Origin: RPQJ01 sp963746325
GTDB taxonomy: Bacteria; Pseudomonadota; Gammaproteobacteria; Steroidobacterales; Steroidobacteraceae
Direction: 5' to 3'
Assembly (NCBI GenBank): GCA_963746325.1
Contig: CAVVBC010000024.1
Span: forward strand, 292,927-356,926
DNA length: 64,000 nt
In this document: positions 47,461-56,694 of the stretch, one piece after another
How positions within the stretch are numbered: the stretch's first letter is position 1
Layout: the number at the start of each line of letters is the position of its first letter
Notes under the pieces: model-generated
What the model saw: only the letters and a program-made list of their open reading frames with translations
Told to the model about the DNA's origin: nothing
Database searches by the model: none
Translations under genes and position numbers: made by a program

Positions 47461-50375
47461 CCGCGACGATCATGCGGTAGCGTGCGTCGCGGCGGCGACT
47501 CCGCGCGCTCCGGCGTGGCGTCTTCGTCGGTCGAGTGTCTTGTGCTCATCTTGCCCGTCAGCGCACGCACGGCATCGCCGTCCAGTTCCTGTTGCGCCAC
47601 GAGTGCGGCCGCGATGCGTTCGAGCATGGGCCGGCGCTCCCGCAACAGCGCAAGGGCGGCGCGATAGGATGAGCGGAGAAGCGCATTGACCTGCCTTGCT
47701 TGCGCCGGAGTCGGCGAGGTCGTCCAATGCAGACTGCCGTCGGCACCGAATCCGGACGTGCAGATGACGCTCGTCGCCAGTCTGGTCGCGACGGCAAGAT
47801 CACTGGCAGTGCTGCCGCCCGAGCTCAAGCTGACGTCGTCCTTGCCATAGACGAGTTCCTCGGCGGCACGTCCGGCCAGGATCGTCCGCAGACGTTCGAG
47901 CACCGCGGTCCGCGTCATGACGGCACCCTCCGGAGGCATCGACGCGGTGAAACCCAGTGAGCCATCCATGCGTGGAATGATGGAAACGAACGTGAGCTCC
48001 GGCGCACCCGTCGTGCTGAGCAACGCCGAAAGGGCGTGCCCGGTCTCGTGCACGGCCACCCGACGCATGTCATCGTCGGTAAGCCTGCTGATCGCATCCG
48101 GTTTGCGCGGCCGCCGGGTGACCTCCGCCAGCAAATCGGCCTGCGTCATGCGTCGGCGTTCCTTGCGCGCCCGGCGCGCCGCGCCCCGCACAAAGAATTC
48201 GATGTCCGCTCCTGTCAGCCCAAAGGCCAACTGGGCCAGCACGCCCACTTTCACGTCGGGATCCACCTGCTTCGCCTTGCGGTGTGCCGCGAGGTGATAC
48301 TTGAATATCAGTTCGAGGCCTGCGACGTTCGGGCGCGGGACTTGCAGCACCTGGTCGAGCCTTCCCGCACGCCGCAGGGCCGGATCGACCTTTTCGACAT
48401 GGTTCGTTGCGCCGATAACGATTACGGGCTCGCTCGCATCCATGCCCTGGATCTGCTCGAGCAGCGCGTTCACCACTTCGGTCTGGTAGATGCTGTTGGA
48501 CCCCGTGAACTGCTCCCGATTGCCGATGCTGTCGATCTCGTCGATGAACAGGATCGACGGGGCATAACGCCGCGCTTCGGCAAACGTCTGGCGCATGGCA
48601 CGCACGTGCATGTCGAGGCTGCCGGCCGCCTGCCACTGCGTCGCGCTCGCCTGGATGAACTTGATATCGCATTCGCGGGCAATTGCACGTGCCAACGTTG
48701 TCTTGCCGGTGCCCGGCGCGCCCACGAGCAACAGGCCACGATCGACGTCGCGCCATGGGATCCTGCCAGCACGCGCGGCAGAGACATCCGCGATGACGTC
48801 TTCCGCGACCTGCCGCGCCTCGCCGAGACCGTGCAGATCGTTGAGCGCGGGGAAATCCACGGCTGAAACCTGGGCTAGCCGCGCACGACACCGCTCTCGC
48901 AGGTAGTCGACGGCCTCCGGCAGGGTCAGATTCAGTCGCAGTGGAGCGTGAAAGTCGGTGTGCAACAGGTAGCGCACCCAGTCGCCGCCGCCTGAGCGCC
49001 AGCGTCGTGGGGGTGGCGCGCCGATCACCTTACGAAATACGTCGACGAAGACCGCCTCGTCGATGCGCGGCAACTTCAGCACGAGGTCGGTCACGCGCTG
49101 CAGTGCTTCAGGCACGTCCTCGCGTCGGGCGCATCCGATGATGACCGCCGGTTCACCCACGGCCAGCTGGTGGGCCGTCCATTCCGCGTCCCAGAGGGAA
49201 CGATAAGCGTGAAAGGAAGCGACGTGCAACCGCGTGGCCGCATCGCGAGTGTCCAGCCAGCATCGCGTGTCGTCGCCGGAAACCGCAACCGCATGACTCG
49301 TTCGGCCCACGGGATACGTCGTGCGCTCCGGATCAAGCAGGCCGACCACGATATCTTCCACGAACGGAATGTCGGATTCGATGATGACGATGGGCGCAAA
49401 CTCCTCCATGAATCGCGCGAGTTGCCCAATGGGCCCCGCGGGATTCGATTGCGAGTTGAAGCGCTGCAGCAGGCGGTGCCCGAGCGCGCCCTCGATCGCA
49501 CGCGAGAGCAGCACGGCAACGAACGACTGCGTGATGGGAAGGTCGCTTTTTTCTCGTGCGGCACGCTCCTGCTCCGCGATGAGGTCGTTGGTCCGTCGCA
49601 TCACCTCGAGCAGCGGCGGCCGCTCGCTCTCGGCCGCGGGCCTCTCCGGATCCTCGGGGAACGGCTTGAGCTCCGGGCATGCGGGCACCTGCGACATCTG
49701 CAGTGTTGCCAGGGGCAGGTCGTCGATCATCTGGATTTCGCCGTTCGCCGGCAGCGCGAACGTCGAGGCAAACAGCGCTCCCGCGTAGGCGAGGGTGGCA
49801 CGGACGCGCAAGTTGCCATCATCAGTCTCGCCATCGAGCCGTAGCGGCGACCAACGATCCCGCAGTTCGCGCACGGAGTTCGAGTCGGCGTCAGCTGCGG
49901 CTGGCGCGCTGATCTCCTCCGGCGCCTCGATCACGACGAACGCGCCTTGCTCGCCGCGCATCACATATAGAAAGAACCGGACGTAGTCGAGTGCCGTGTC
50001 AGCCGTCAGCTGCACCGACTCAAGCTCGTTGACCGCATGGATCGGACTTGATTGCCCGTCCAGCCAGAACGTCTGCGCGCCATCGTGCAGCAGCAGTGCC
50101 TGAGCCACCCCCGCTACCCCGAGCAGGCGAACATCGACCAGCACGGCGTTACGGTAGAACGGCAGCATGCACTGCCGGGCGTGCAGCACGGAGGACGTGG
50201 CGAACGCCTTTGGCGCGCGCGCGCGCAGGTCGGCGACGACTGCGGCTACCGTCTTTTCGGGGCATGGCACCCACGCCAGGCTTGGCCCCAAGGTTCTTTC
50301 CACGCCCGAGTCTCCGATGTGCCGCCAGTCACCGACACTAACGCTACGCCGGCGGCGCAGCAAGGCGCGGGTCAA
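47220..50375 (-). CDS. Soluble FtsH-like AAA+ ATPase / M41 zinc protease with long N-terminal domain
   Basis: Up to 1051 residues. The first ~480 have no recognised domain and, unlike FtsH, no membrane segments. The AAA+ module has Walker A GAPGTGKTTLARAI (near 549), Walker B SILFIDEIDSIG (near 605) and second-region-of-homology RRAGRLDQVLQVPRP. The M41 domain has VAVHETGHALSALLS (HExxH form HETGH, near 774) and the third-ligand region STASDLAVATRLATSV (near 860). It is thus an ATP-driven zinc protease predicted to be cytoplasmic. The true C-terminus is probably near 47470 (residue ~965), since the last ~80 residues are antisense to the secreted-protein gene. Its ATG overlaps the DUF3841 stop (ATGA). 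The substrate is unknown. Confidence 0.85.
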   Translation of the reverse strand: MTRALLRRRRSVSVGDWRHIGDSGVERTLGPSLAWVPCPEKTVAAVVADLRARAPKAFATSSVLHARQCMLPFYRNAVLVDVRLLGVAGVAQALLLHDGAQTFWLDGQSSPIHAVNELESVQLTADTALDYVRFFLYVMRGEQGAFVVIEAPEEISAPAAADADSNSVRELRDRWSPLRLDGETDDGNLRVRATLAYAGALFASTFALPANGEIQMIDDLPLATLQMSQVPACPELKPFPEDPERPAAESERPPLLEVMRRTNDLIAEQERAAREKSDLPITQSFVAVLLSRAIEGALGHRLLQRFNSQSNPAGPIGQLARFMEEFAPIVIIESDIPFVEDIVVGLLDPERTTYPVGRTSHAVAVSGDDTRCWLDTRDAATRLHVASFHAYRSLWDAEWTAHQLAVGEPAVIIGCARREDVPEALQRVTDLVLKLPRIDEAVFVDVFRKVIGAPPPRRWRSGGGDWVRYLLHTDFHAPLRLNLTLPEAVDYLRERCRARLAQVSAVDFPALNDLHGLGEARQVAEDVIADVSAARAGRIPWRDVDRGLLLVGAPGTGKTTLARAIARECDIKFIQASATQWQAAGSLDMHVRAMRQTFAEARRYAPSILFIDEIDSIGNREQFTGSNSIYQTEVVNALLEQIQGMDASEPVIVIGATNHVEKVDPALRRAGRLDQVLQVPRPNVAGLELIFKYHLAAHRKAKQVDPDVKVGVLAQLAFGLTGADIEFFVRGAARRARKERRRMTQADLLAEVTRRPRKPDAISRLTDDDMRRVAVHETGHALSALLSTTGAPELTFVSIIPRMDGSLGFTASMPPEGAVMTRTAVLERLRTILAGRAAEELVYGKDDVSLSSGGSTASDLAVATRLATSVICTSGFGADGSLHWTTSPTPAQARQVNALLRSSYRAALALLRERRPMLERIAAALVAQQELDGDAVRALTGKMSTRHSTDEDATPERAESPPRRTLPHDRRGYLISRTVETGANSKFWDFGFQTTCRSQKVSLAKSAAGLLPQFLPITVSQSFAAWPEPSSFASYAHSLNALRAPPAPSPA

Positions 50376-50917
50376 CGCGCGACGAATGACGTCGCGTCAA
50401 TCACATCCGCCGGGCGCAGTTCCCAGCACACGCCCTGGATCGCTCGTTGCGCGCTCGCGGCGACGTAACGTCGATCCCGCCCTTCCAGATCGAAAATCCG
50501 TTGCCAGCTCGGCTTGATGCGACGCGTAACCGGGGCCGCGTCGAACTCCAGTTCGTCTTGCAGAGAGCTTGGCAGATACCAGCCGTTCAACACGTAATGC
50601 CAGAGCTCGAAGTCCGAACGCAGAGCCCGGGCGTCGTCAATTTCCAGCTCGATGCGCACTCCCAGAGCACCCCGCGGCAAGTGCCCGACCGCCCGCAGGT
50701 CAGGCTTGGGCCGCGAGCTGCCACGCCATGCACACCAGAGCCAGACCGGCATCTGTCCGCGCATGGCCGGACGACCGATACGTTCGCGCATCGCCGTCGC
50801 CATCCAGCAGTAGGACGACAGCCATTCACGCCGGACATGGCGTTCACTGGCACGCCAGACGTGCCCCGCCGACAGCTTGGCCAGTACGTTCGGCGTCTGA
50901 ATGGTCCACGCTCGCAT
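50372..50917 (-). CDS. DUF3841-family protein, coupled to the AAA/M41 protease
   Basis: 181 residues starting MRAWTIQTPNVLAKLSAGHV, the characteristic W-T-I-Q opening of DUF3841. SSYCWMATAMRERIG, MPVWLWCAWRGSSRPKPDLR and FELWHYVLNGWYLPSSLQDE then match the family pattern of aromatic blocks, and the C-terminal part has SWQRIFDLEGRD and AIQGVCWELRPADVI. Soluble, no signal. Family function is unknown. The TGA overlaps the protease ATG by four bases, so the two products are made together; it may be an adaptor, substrate or antitoxin-like partner (inference). Confidence 0.75.
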   Translation of the reverse strand: MRAWTIQTPNVLAKLSAGHVWRASERHVRREWLSSYCWMATAMRERIGRPAMRGQMPVWLWCAWRGSSRPKPDLRAVGHLPRGALGVRIELEIDDARALRSDFELWHYVLNGWYLPSSLQDELEFDAAPVTRRIKPSWQRIFDLEGRDRRYVAASAQRAIQGVCWELRPADVIDATSFVAR

Positions 50918-51019
50918 CGAGTCACGGTATCACGAGGTTCGATGCCTGTCGTTTTGCGCCCGACTCTGCGATGCTCGAGACGTCCTTCGAGAGGCGCTGC
51001 CATGCGCGGGAGCCTGACG

Positions 51020-53585
51020 ATGATGATCTCCTCGGTCCGACGTGCGGTGTTCACCGCGTGCCTGCTGACCCTGTGGCCACATGCCGCGGACTCCGCCACC
51101 TGGATCGAGCAGGCACAAGCGGAACTCACCTGCACAGCGCAGTCCGATGCCGCCGAGCGGCTCTCCCTGGACGCACCCTGGCTGCCTGCGCCGCTCGATG
51201 CGAAGGGCGTCGCGGCGTATTTTCGTGGCGAGCCACGCAACCCGCGTCACGCACGATTCCGGCACCTGACGCTGCTGGCGGCCGTAGGTTGGTGGGCCGA
51301 CCTGGTCAATGACCAGTCGCTCCGTGGCGAGGCCTATGCCGCGATCAGCGCTTTGGCAGATCGTTACGCCGCGACGACAGACGCCGTGCTATTCCGCCAT
51401 GTCGCGCGCTGTTCCCGTGCGGTGCAGGTGGGTGTGCTTGTGGCACTGGACGAACCAGCGGCGGCCGCGCGAACCATGCGGGAACTGGCGGGACTTTATC
51501 CCGCTGGTGCGAACCTGTTGTCCGTCGAGCGCTGGCCGCTGCTGATCGCGCAGCGCGAATTGGCTCTCGATGAACGTGCGGGCGCGGCGTTCGAACGCGC
51601 CGGGTCTCGCCAACCAGCCGTCGTGCGCGCCCACGCCGAAGACCCCTACGCCAGCTTCGAGTCGTTGCTGCAGCAATCCCGTGCCGCGGAGAAAGCCGGC
51701 AAGTTCGACGACATGGCGCGCCTGCAGCAGGAAGCGGTCCGCATGCTGACGAATCAACGCGGGCTCGAGCGCCTGTCGGTGCCCTTCTACAGGCATGCGC
51801 TGGAGGAGCTCGCCTTGGCGCGCGATGCGGACCTTGGCACGCTGGCCCGTCACGATCCGACGTTCGCGGCCAGCACGCTGAGGACGTACCTCGGCACCTA
51901 CGACACGCTGCTGCGCCAGGCTCAGTCGCAGTTCGTGGCCGATGCACGCGAGCAGCTGTTTTTCCAGTACAAGATCGACAACAGCCTGCACGCATTGTCG
52001 GAGCTCGCGCCTGCCCTGCCTGCGCTCGAGCGACGTGATCAACGACACGACGTTCCGCTTTGCCCAGTTGCGCAGCTTCGGGCGACTGACGCTCGCGACG
52101 GTCTCCGCGGAACTCGCGCGCACGCCGATCGACCCGCAGGCGCGATTCAGCGTGGAACGCTATTTTTCGCTCGCCACGGAGACGGCGGTGTGGCTTCGAA
52201 ACGTGCTCGCCACGCTGCAGGTCGGTGACGACGGCACGCTGCCACGCGGCGACGCCCTGTGGCAGGCATTCTTCACGCTCGACGTGTTCTACAACGAAAT
52301 CGCCCAGGAACTTGGAACGCTATACGGCGTTCGTGCGGCAGAAGGCTCCCGGCGTCACGGCGCTCGCGACGCCACGTCCGCTGCCGGTGTCGGAGTTCCA
52401 GCGTCGCCTGCGCGGCGGCGAGGTCATCGTGGCCACGCTCGTCACGCCACTCGACCTGTACGTGTGGGGCATCACTCATGACAAGGTCGTGTTCGTGCGA
52501 AAGCGGGTTCCGGAACGTGATGTTCGCGCGATGGTGCAACGACTGCGCGCGGGCCTTCTGCCCAGTGGCGCCGGCTCGGTCCCGCCATTCGACGCAGTCG
52601 CGGCACACGATATCTACAAGCTGGTGTTCGAGCCGCTCAAGGCATTGTTGCAGGGCGCGACCGACGTTGTCTGGTACGGTCACGGCCCGCTCGGTGCGGT
52701 GCCACCGGCGGTGCTGGTCGAAAAGGCGCCCGCAAAGCGCTACTACGCACGCCGCAGGAATTTGCGGCGACGCGGTTTCTCGTCGACCGCTACGCATTCG
52801 CGGCGCTCGCGGACCTTTCGCTGTTCGCTTGGCATCGGGACCGGGTCCTGTCCGCCGCCACGAGCAGTCCTCGCCTGCTGGGCGTCGGTGCGCCCGATGC
52901 TGTCGGCCGACGAGGTCGCGGGTGGCCCGCGTTCGCGTTCCTACGAGTTGGCCGGCGGTCTCGACGGCAAGGCGCTATGCGGAACTGCCCAAGCTGGCGG
53001 AGTCGGTCGACGAAATGAAGGCACTGGCGGTTGTCGTCGGCGATGCGAACGCCACGCTCTGGTTGGGGCCGGAAGCATCGGAGCGACGCTTCGTCGGCGA
53101 CGCGTTGCGGCCATATCCGGTGATCGCGCTCGGCCACGCACGGCTTCCTGCCCGGCGAGGTCCGTGACGTGCCCGAACCTGCGCTGATGCTCGCGCTCGA
53201 TCCGGCAAGCAGTGATCGGTTCGACGGCATCCTGACCAGTCGCGAGATCGCGGGCCTGCAGCTCGATGCGGACTTCGTCATCCTCTCGGCTTGCAATACA
53301 GCAAGCGCGGACGGACGGCCACGCGCGGAAGCCTTCACCGGCCTCTCGCAGGCGTTTTTCAATGCCGGCGCGCGCACGCTGATGGTGAGTCATTGGCCGG
53401 TCATGTCTGGTGCCGCGGTGCAACTCACGGTTGATACGGTGTCGGGCGCGCGGAAGGATTCGCTGACTTGGAGCCGCAGCCTGCAACGAGCGATGCAGTC
53501 CGTGCGACGATCCGGTGCCGCGAGCGCCATCGAGTCGCACCCGTCGTACTGGGGACCGTTCGTGATCGTGGGCGACGGCCGCTGA
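51020..53585 (+). pseudogene. Exported TPR-like protein with CHAT cysteine-peptidase domain, frameshifted
   Basis: About 855 codons with at least four frame changes (near 52020, 52320, 52740-52760, 52930-52990, 53130). ATG 51020 has GGGAG seven bases upstream and starts a signal peptide (SVRRAVFTACLLTLWP...). The N-terminal ~400 residues are helical repeats (FESLLQQSRAAEKAGKFDDM, LERLSVPFYRHALEELALAR). The C-terminal CHAT domain keeps the catalytic dyad: the His in A-L-A-T-H-G-F-L, readable if one base near 53130 is dropped, and the Cys in FVILSACNTASADGRPRAEA (near 53290), then ARTLMVSHWPVMSGAAVQLT. Its stop codon directly abuts the stop of the convergent FecR gene. Confidence 0.75.
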
Positions 53586-54482
53586 CTAGCGCGACGACGT
53601 CCCCCACAGCAGGCCATCACCAAATGTCCCGGCGAGCGCATCGCCACTGCGGATCAGCGGACGCAGGCGCTCGAAGCTTTCGAGCCGCCATCGACCACCG
53701 TCCTGCTGCGCGAGCCAGGCCGCCTGTGCCGTCACCCCGAGGTTGCTGTTGTCAGTGGCGAGGTCGGCGGCAGCGCCGGCCCGTCCTTGACGGCAACCAG
53801 GCTGGACTTGAATTCACGGCCGCCGGCATCGGCGACGACGACCGCATAGGTTCCGGGCACCAGCGGCACGTCATCGAGTCGGACCTGCCAGCCCGCGATC
53901 GATTCGCGATGGACGACGCTGTCATCGCCCGACAGCACTTTCACGACGAATGGCGGACAGCCGCCGTGCCATGCGAGAGGCAAGTCGCGCTCGCCCGCGA
54001 CGATGCTTGCCGCACCCGCGAGGATGGGGACGTGGATCGGCTTGACCGCCGCGCCGTCCTTGCCGCAGGACTCGCCCCCGCGGGACGCTGCCGTCCCGGA
54101 TAAGCGGTATTCGTCGTCGAGCATGGGTATGACGGAGCTGATTATCGTTGCTAGCTTGCCGAGCGGACGACCGTCGGGCACCTGGAACGAGCCAGGACCG
54201 CTGAAGGTCGTCGACTTGCCATTCGCCAGCTGCAGCGACACCGAGGTGCCCGCCGGCAGCACGAGCCGATCGCCGGCCTGCACGACCGATCCGATCTGCA
54301 CTGGCACCGACTCACCGCGCGGCGCTCGCGTGAAGGCGAAGCGGGCCGCGGCCGGTCGGTACTCTGCCACTACGCCAACACCGGTTGCGGACGTGTCCGC
54401 GGCGACTGCGACATTCAGGCGGGATGGAAACCGCGATCAATGCGGCGAGCACCATAAATTTTATTGCGTTCATGGATTTCAT
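53586..54482 (-). pseudogene. Exported FecR-domain protein, frameshifted
   Basis: About 298 codons with two compensating frame changes (near 54420 and near 53755). A signal peptide (IKFMVLAALIAVSIP) is followed by NVAVAADTSATGVGVVAEYR and a FecR-type segment: VQIGSVVQAGDRLVLPAGTS, VSLQLANGKSTTFSGPGSFQ, the classic order of a glycine-rich strand, GDxL and the threshold-like loop. The C-terminal part reads NSNLGVTAQAAWLAQQDGGR, LESFERLRPLIRSGDALAGT, LLWGTSSR to the stop at 53588-53586. It follows the CHASE2 gene by 19 bases and is probably in its operon. Confidence 0.7.
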
Positions 54483-54501
54483 CCGCTCGCGATGAGTTCG
54501 T

Positions 54502-55905
54502 TCAGGATTCGCGCCGGCACAGCGCGACCACGGTGTCTTTCCAGCCACCCACGCCGCGTCCGAATTTGCTGCGCGTCGTGCGGATTTCAGCGATGGTCTC
54601 GCCGATCACGTCCAACGCCTTGTACAGGATCACGAGCAGGACCGCTGCTTCCAGCGCATCGAACACCGCGAGACTTTGCGTGAACGTCATGGTGACTGCG
54701 ATCGTCACGAGCGCGCCTAGCAGTGTCAACGTCGTCGCGACAATTCCGCGCAGCTTCCGCTCCAGCACCACGAACATGGCGAACAGAAACAGCGACAATG
54801 CACGGTAACCGAGCCTGGCGGCGACTGTCTCGCCGCCGCGTTGCACTGGCGCGTAACGCACCGCGTTGGCCACCATTTCCACGCCGGGCCGAACACCGCT
54901 CGGCGTCAGCCAGAAATCGCCCGATCCGGGATGCGTCGCTCCGATGAACACGACCCGGTCACGAAACAGCGCCGCGTCGTCGCGCGCGATTTCAGGGTCA
55001 AGCAGGAGGGCCGCTGAAACGACCCGCGCGTCGGGTTTCGGCGCGGCGTCGGGACCGAGACCAGGGCCTATCAACAATCGCTGTGCAGCAATCGACGGCT
55101 CGTCGGCGGCTGCGCAGTCCGGACGCGACGACGGAGCTTCCAGCGGTGCCTGGGACCCCGCACTCACGGCCTGCAGCACGCGCACAGTGACCGAGGGCAG
55201 CCATTCCGCGCCTGTCGCCGTACACACGGCGAGCCAGTCCGGCCAGCTGCGGACCGCGCCTCCGCCGCCGGTTGCGACATTCGCGTGCGCCCATACGAGT
55301 CGGTCACTCGCGGCGAACACGTCGTCCAACGGACTCGGTACCGCACGACGCTCTGCGGAGCTCGAGTTGTCGATGCGCTTCGGAAAGACCAGCACCGCGC
55401 TGCCCCGGTACTGCTGGAGAAATCGACGCAGGCCCTGCGCGGTCGGATCCGCCTGCTCCGTCGCAAGGTCGCCCCACGACAGGTCGATGTCGACCACCAC
55501 GGCCCGGGGCCCCGCGGCGGTCACGACTTCGAGCATCTGCCGCAGTGGCTCGCGTGGTGTGAATGGGGGCAGGCCCCAGCCCCGGTAGGTCCGCTCGTCG
55601 ATGTCGACGAGCGTGACCGGCAGAGTCTGGTCGGAAGCGAACCAGCCGTGGCTTACGGCGCGATAGGCGAGGTCGAGGTCGAGCGGGGCGTCTCCCAGCC
55701 GATCGGACCAGTTGAAGCGCAGTGCGGTACCTCCGAGCGCGAAAAGCACCGCAACGGCGAATGCCAGCGTGTTGCGTCGCACGCTCTCGTGGCGGGGATG
55801 GCTGCGCAATCCCGCAGTCACAAGCAGCCGCTGCCACGCCTTGCGCCACCATGGCGCCGGGGACGACCGTGGCGTTGCCTCTCGCTCCGCGTTGTCGCGA
55901 TTCAT
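54502..55905 (-). CDS. CHASE2-domain membrane sensor protein
   Basis: 467 residues, intact. One N-terminal membrane segment (TLAFAVAVLFALGGTAL) precedes a CHASE2 extracellular domain (about 70-360; LPVTLVDIDERTYRGWGLPP, GPRAVVVDIDLSWGDLATEQ, FRDRVVFIGATHPGSGDFWL, TPSGVRPGVEMVANAV). Two or three membrane segments (about 370-440) then lead to a short cytoplasmic tail. No kinase or cyclase output domain is attached, so it must signal through partners, most simply the FecR and CHAT proteins next to it. CHASE2-FecR-CHAT groupings are known in bacteria; the signal is unknown. Confidence 0.85.
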   Translation of the reverse strand: MNRDNAEREATPRSSPAPWWRKAWQRLLVTAGLRSHPRHESVRRNTLAFAVAVLFALGGTALRFNWSDRLGDAPLDLDLAYRAVSHGWFASDQTLPVTLVDIDERTYRGWGLPPFTPREPLRQMLEVVTAAGPRAVVVDIDLSWGDLATEQADPTAQGLRRFLQQYRGSAVLVFPKRIDNSSSAERRAVPSPLDDVFAASDRLVWAHANVATGGGGAVRSWPDWLAVCTATGAEWLPSVTVRVLQAVSAGSQAPLEAPSSRPDCAAADEPSIAAQRLLIGPGLGPDAAPKPDARVVSAALLLDPEIARDDAALFRDRVVFIGATHPGSGDFWLTPSGVRPGVEMVANAVRYAPVQRGGETVAARLGYRALSLFLFAMFVVLERKLRGIVATTLTLLGALVTIAVTMTFTQSLAVFDALEAAVLLVILYKALDVIGETIAEIRTTRSKFGRGVGGWKDTVVALCRRES

Positions 55906-55995
55906 TGCCCCTCTCCGCCCCAGGTTGCATCATGCATCAACGACCGGCCACACGGTACACGGGCGGCAGTCGTCGCTGTAGCCGAAGGAGACAGC

Positions 55996-56496
55996 ATGTT
56001 GCGGGACCCGGCCCTCTGGCTGCTGACACTGTTAGGTGCTGCTGTCGGTGCCCTGTACGGATTGCGGTTCGGGCCATCGATCGGCGAATCGCCGCTCGTT
56101 GGCTCGGTTGCGCTGGGCATCATGGGCGTCGGCCCGGGCTTCGTCGCCGGCGTGATGCTGGCATGGGTACGCCGGCGATCGCGCCAGCGTACCGCCGCGG
56201 CGTCAGCGCGCGAGCGATTTGTCGCGGAACTCAACGCGAGCGAAGTTGACCGGAGACGGCGCTATGTCCTCAGCGCGAGTGATCCGCGTGCGTTGGTCCT
56301 CGAATTCGAGGACGAGCGCCACCACACGCTGGACCCTGAATCGCGTGCGACCTTGAACGAGAACATAGCGAGGAGGATCCGCGAGATGCTGGATCAGGAC
56401 GACGCCGGCCTGGCCGCAGAACTACGCCAACACGGCTTCTCCTGCTGGGTCGTGCGGATGAATGGCGCGACGTTGTTGGAGCACCCGATCGACTGA
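55996..56496 (+). CDS. Small membrane protein with cytoplasmic helical domain
   Basis: 166 residues from ATG 55996 with GAAGGAGA seven bases upstream. Two membrane helices (about 5-25 and 38-60; LWLLTLLGAAVGALYGL, LGIMGVGPGFVAGVMLAWV) are followed by a basic, then acidic soluble part (RRRYVLSASDPRALVLEFED, ATLNENIARRIREMLDQDDA, HGFSCWVVRMNGATLLEHPI). No family recognised. It is divergent from the CHASE2 gene (90 bases), so they may share regulation. Confidence 0.7.
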   Translation: MLRDPALWLLTLLGAAVGALYGLRFGPSIGESPLVGSVALGIMGVGPGFVAGVMLAWVRRRSRQRTAAASARERFVAELNASEVDRRRRYVLSASDPRALVLEFEDERHHTLDPESRATLNENIARRIREMLDQDDAGLAAELRQHGFSCWVVRMNGATLLEHPID

Positions 56497-56694
56497 TCTC
56501 AGGGCCGCAGCTCTCCAATGCGCATCGAGTAACGCCGAAGGCTATGGTGACCGTTGAATGCCGGGCGGTCCCGCGAGACCGCGCAGCCCGACGAACTCCA
56601 TAGTGGCCCCTTGAACTGATTCGAGGTCAGGTACCCGCTTTAAGATTCTCCAGGCGCCACAAGGCCTGCTGGTCCTCCTGCGCGTCTCACTCGA

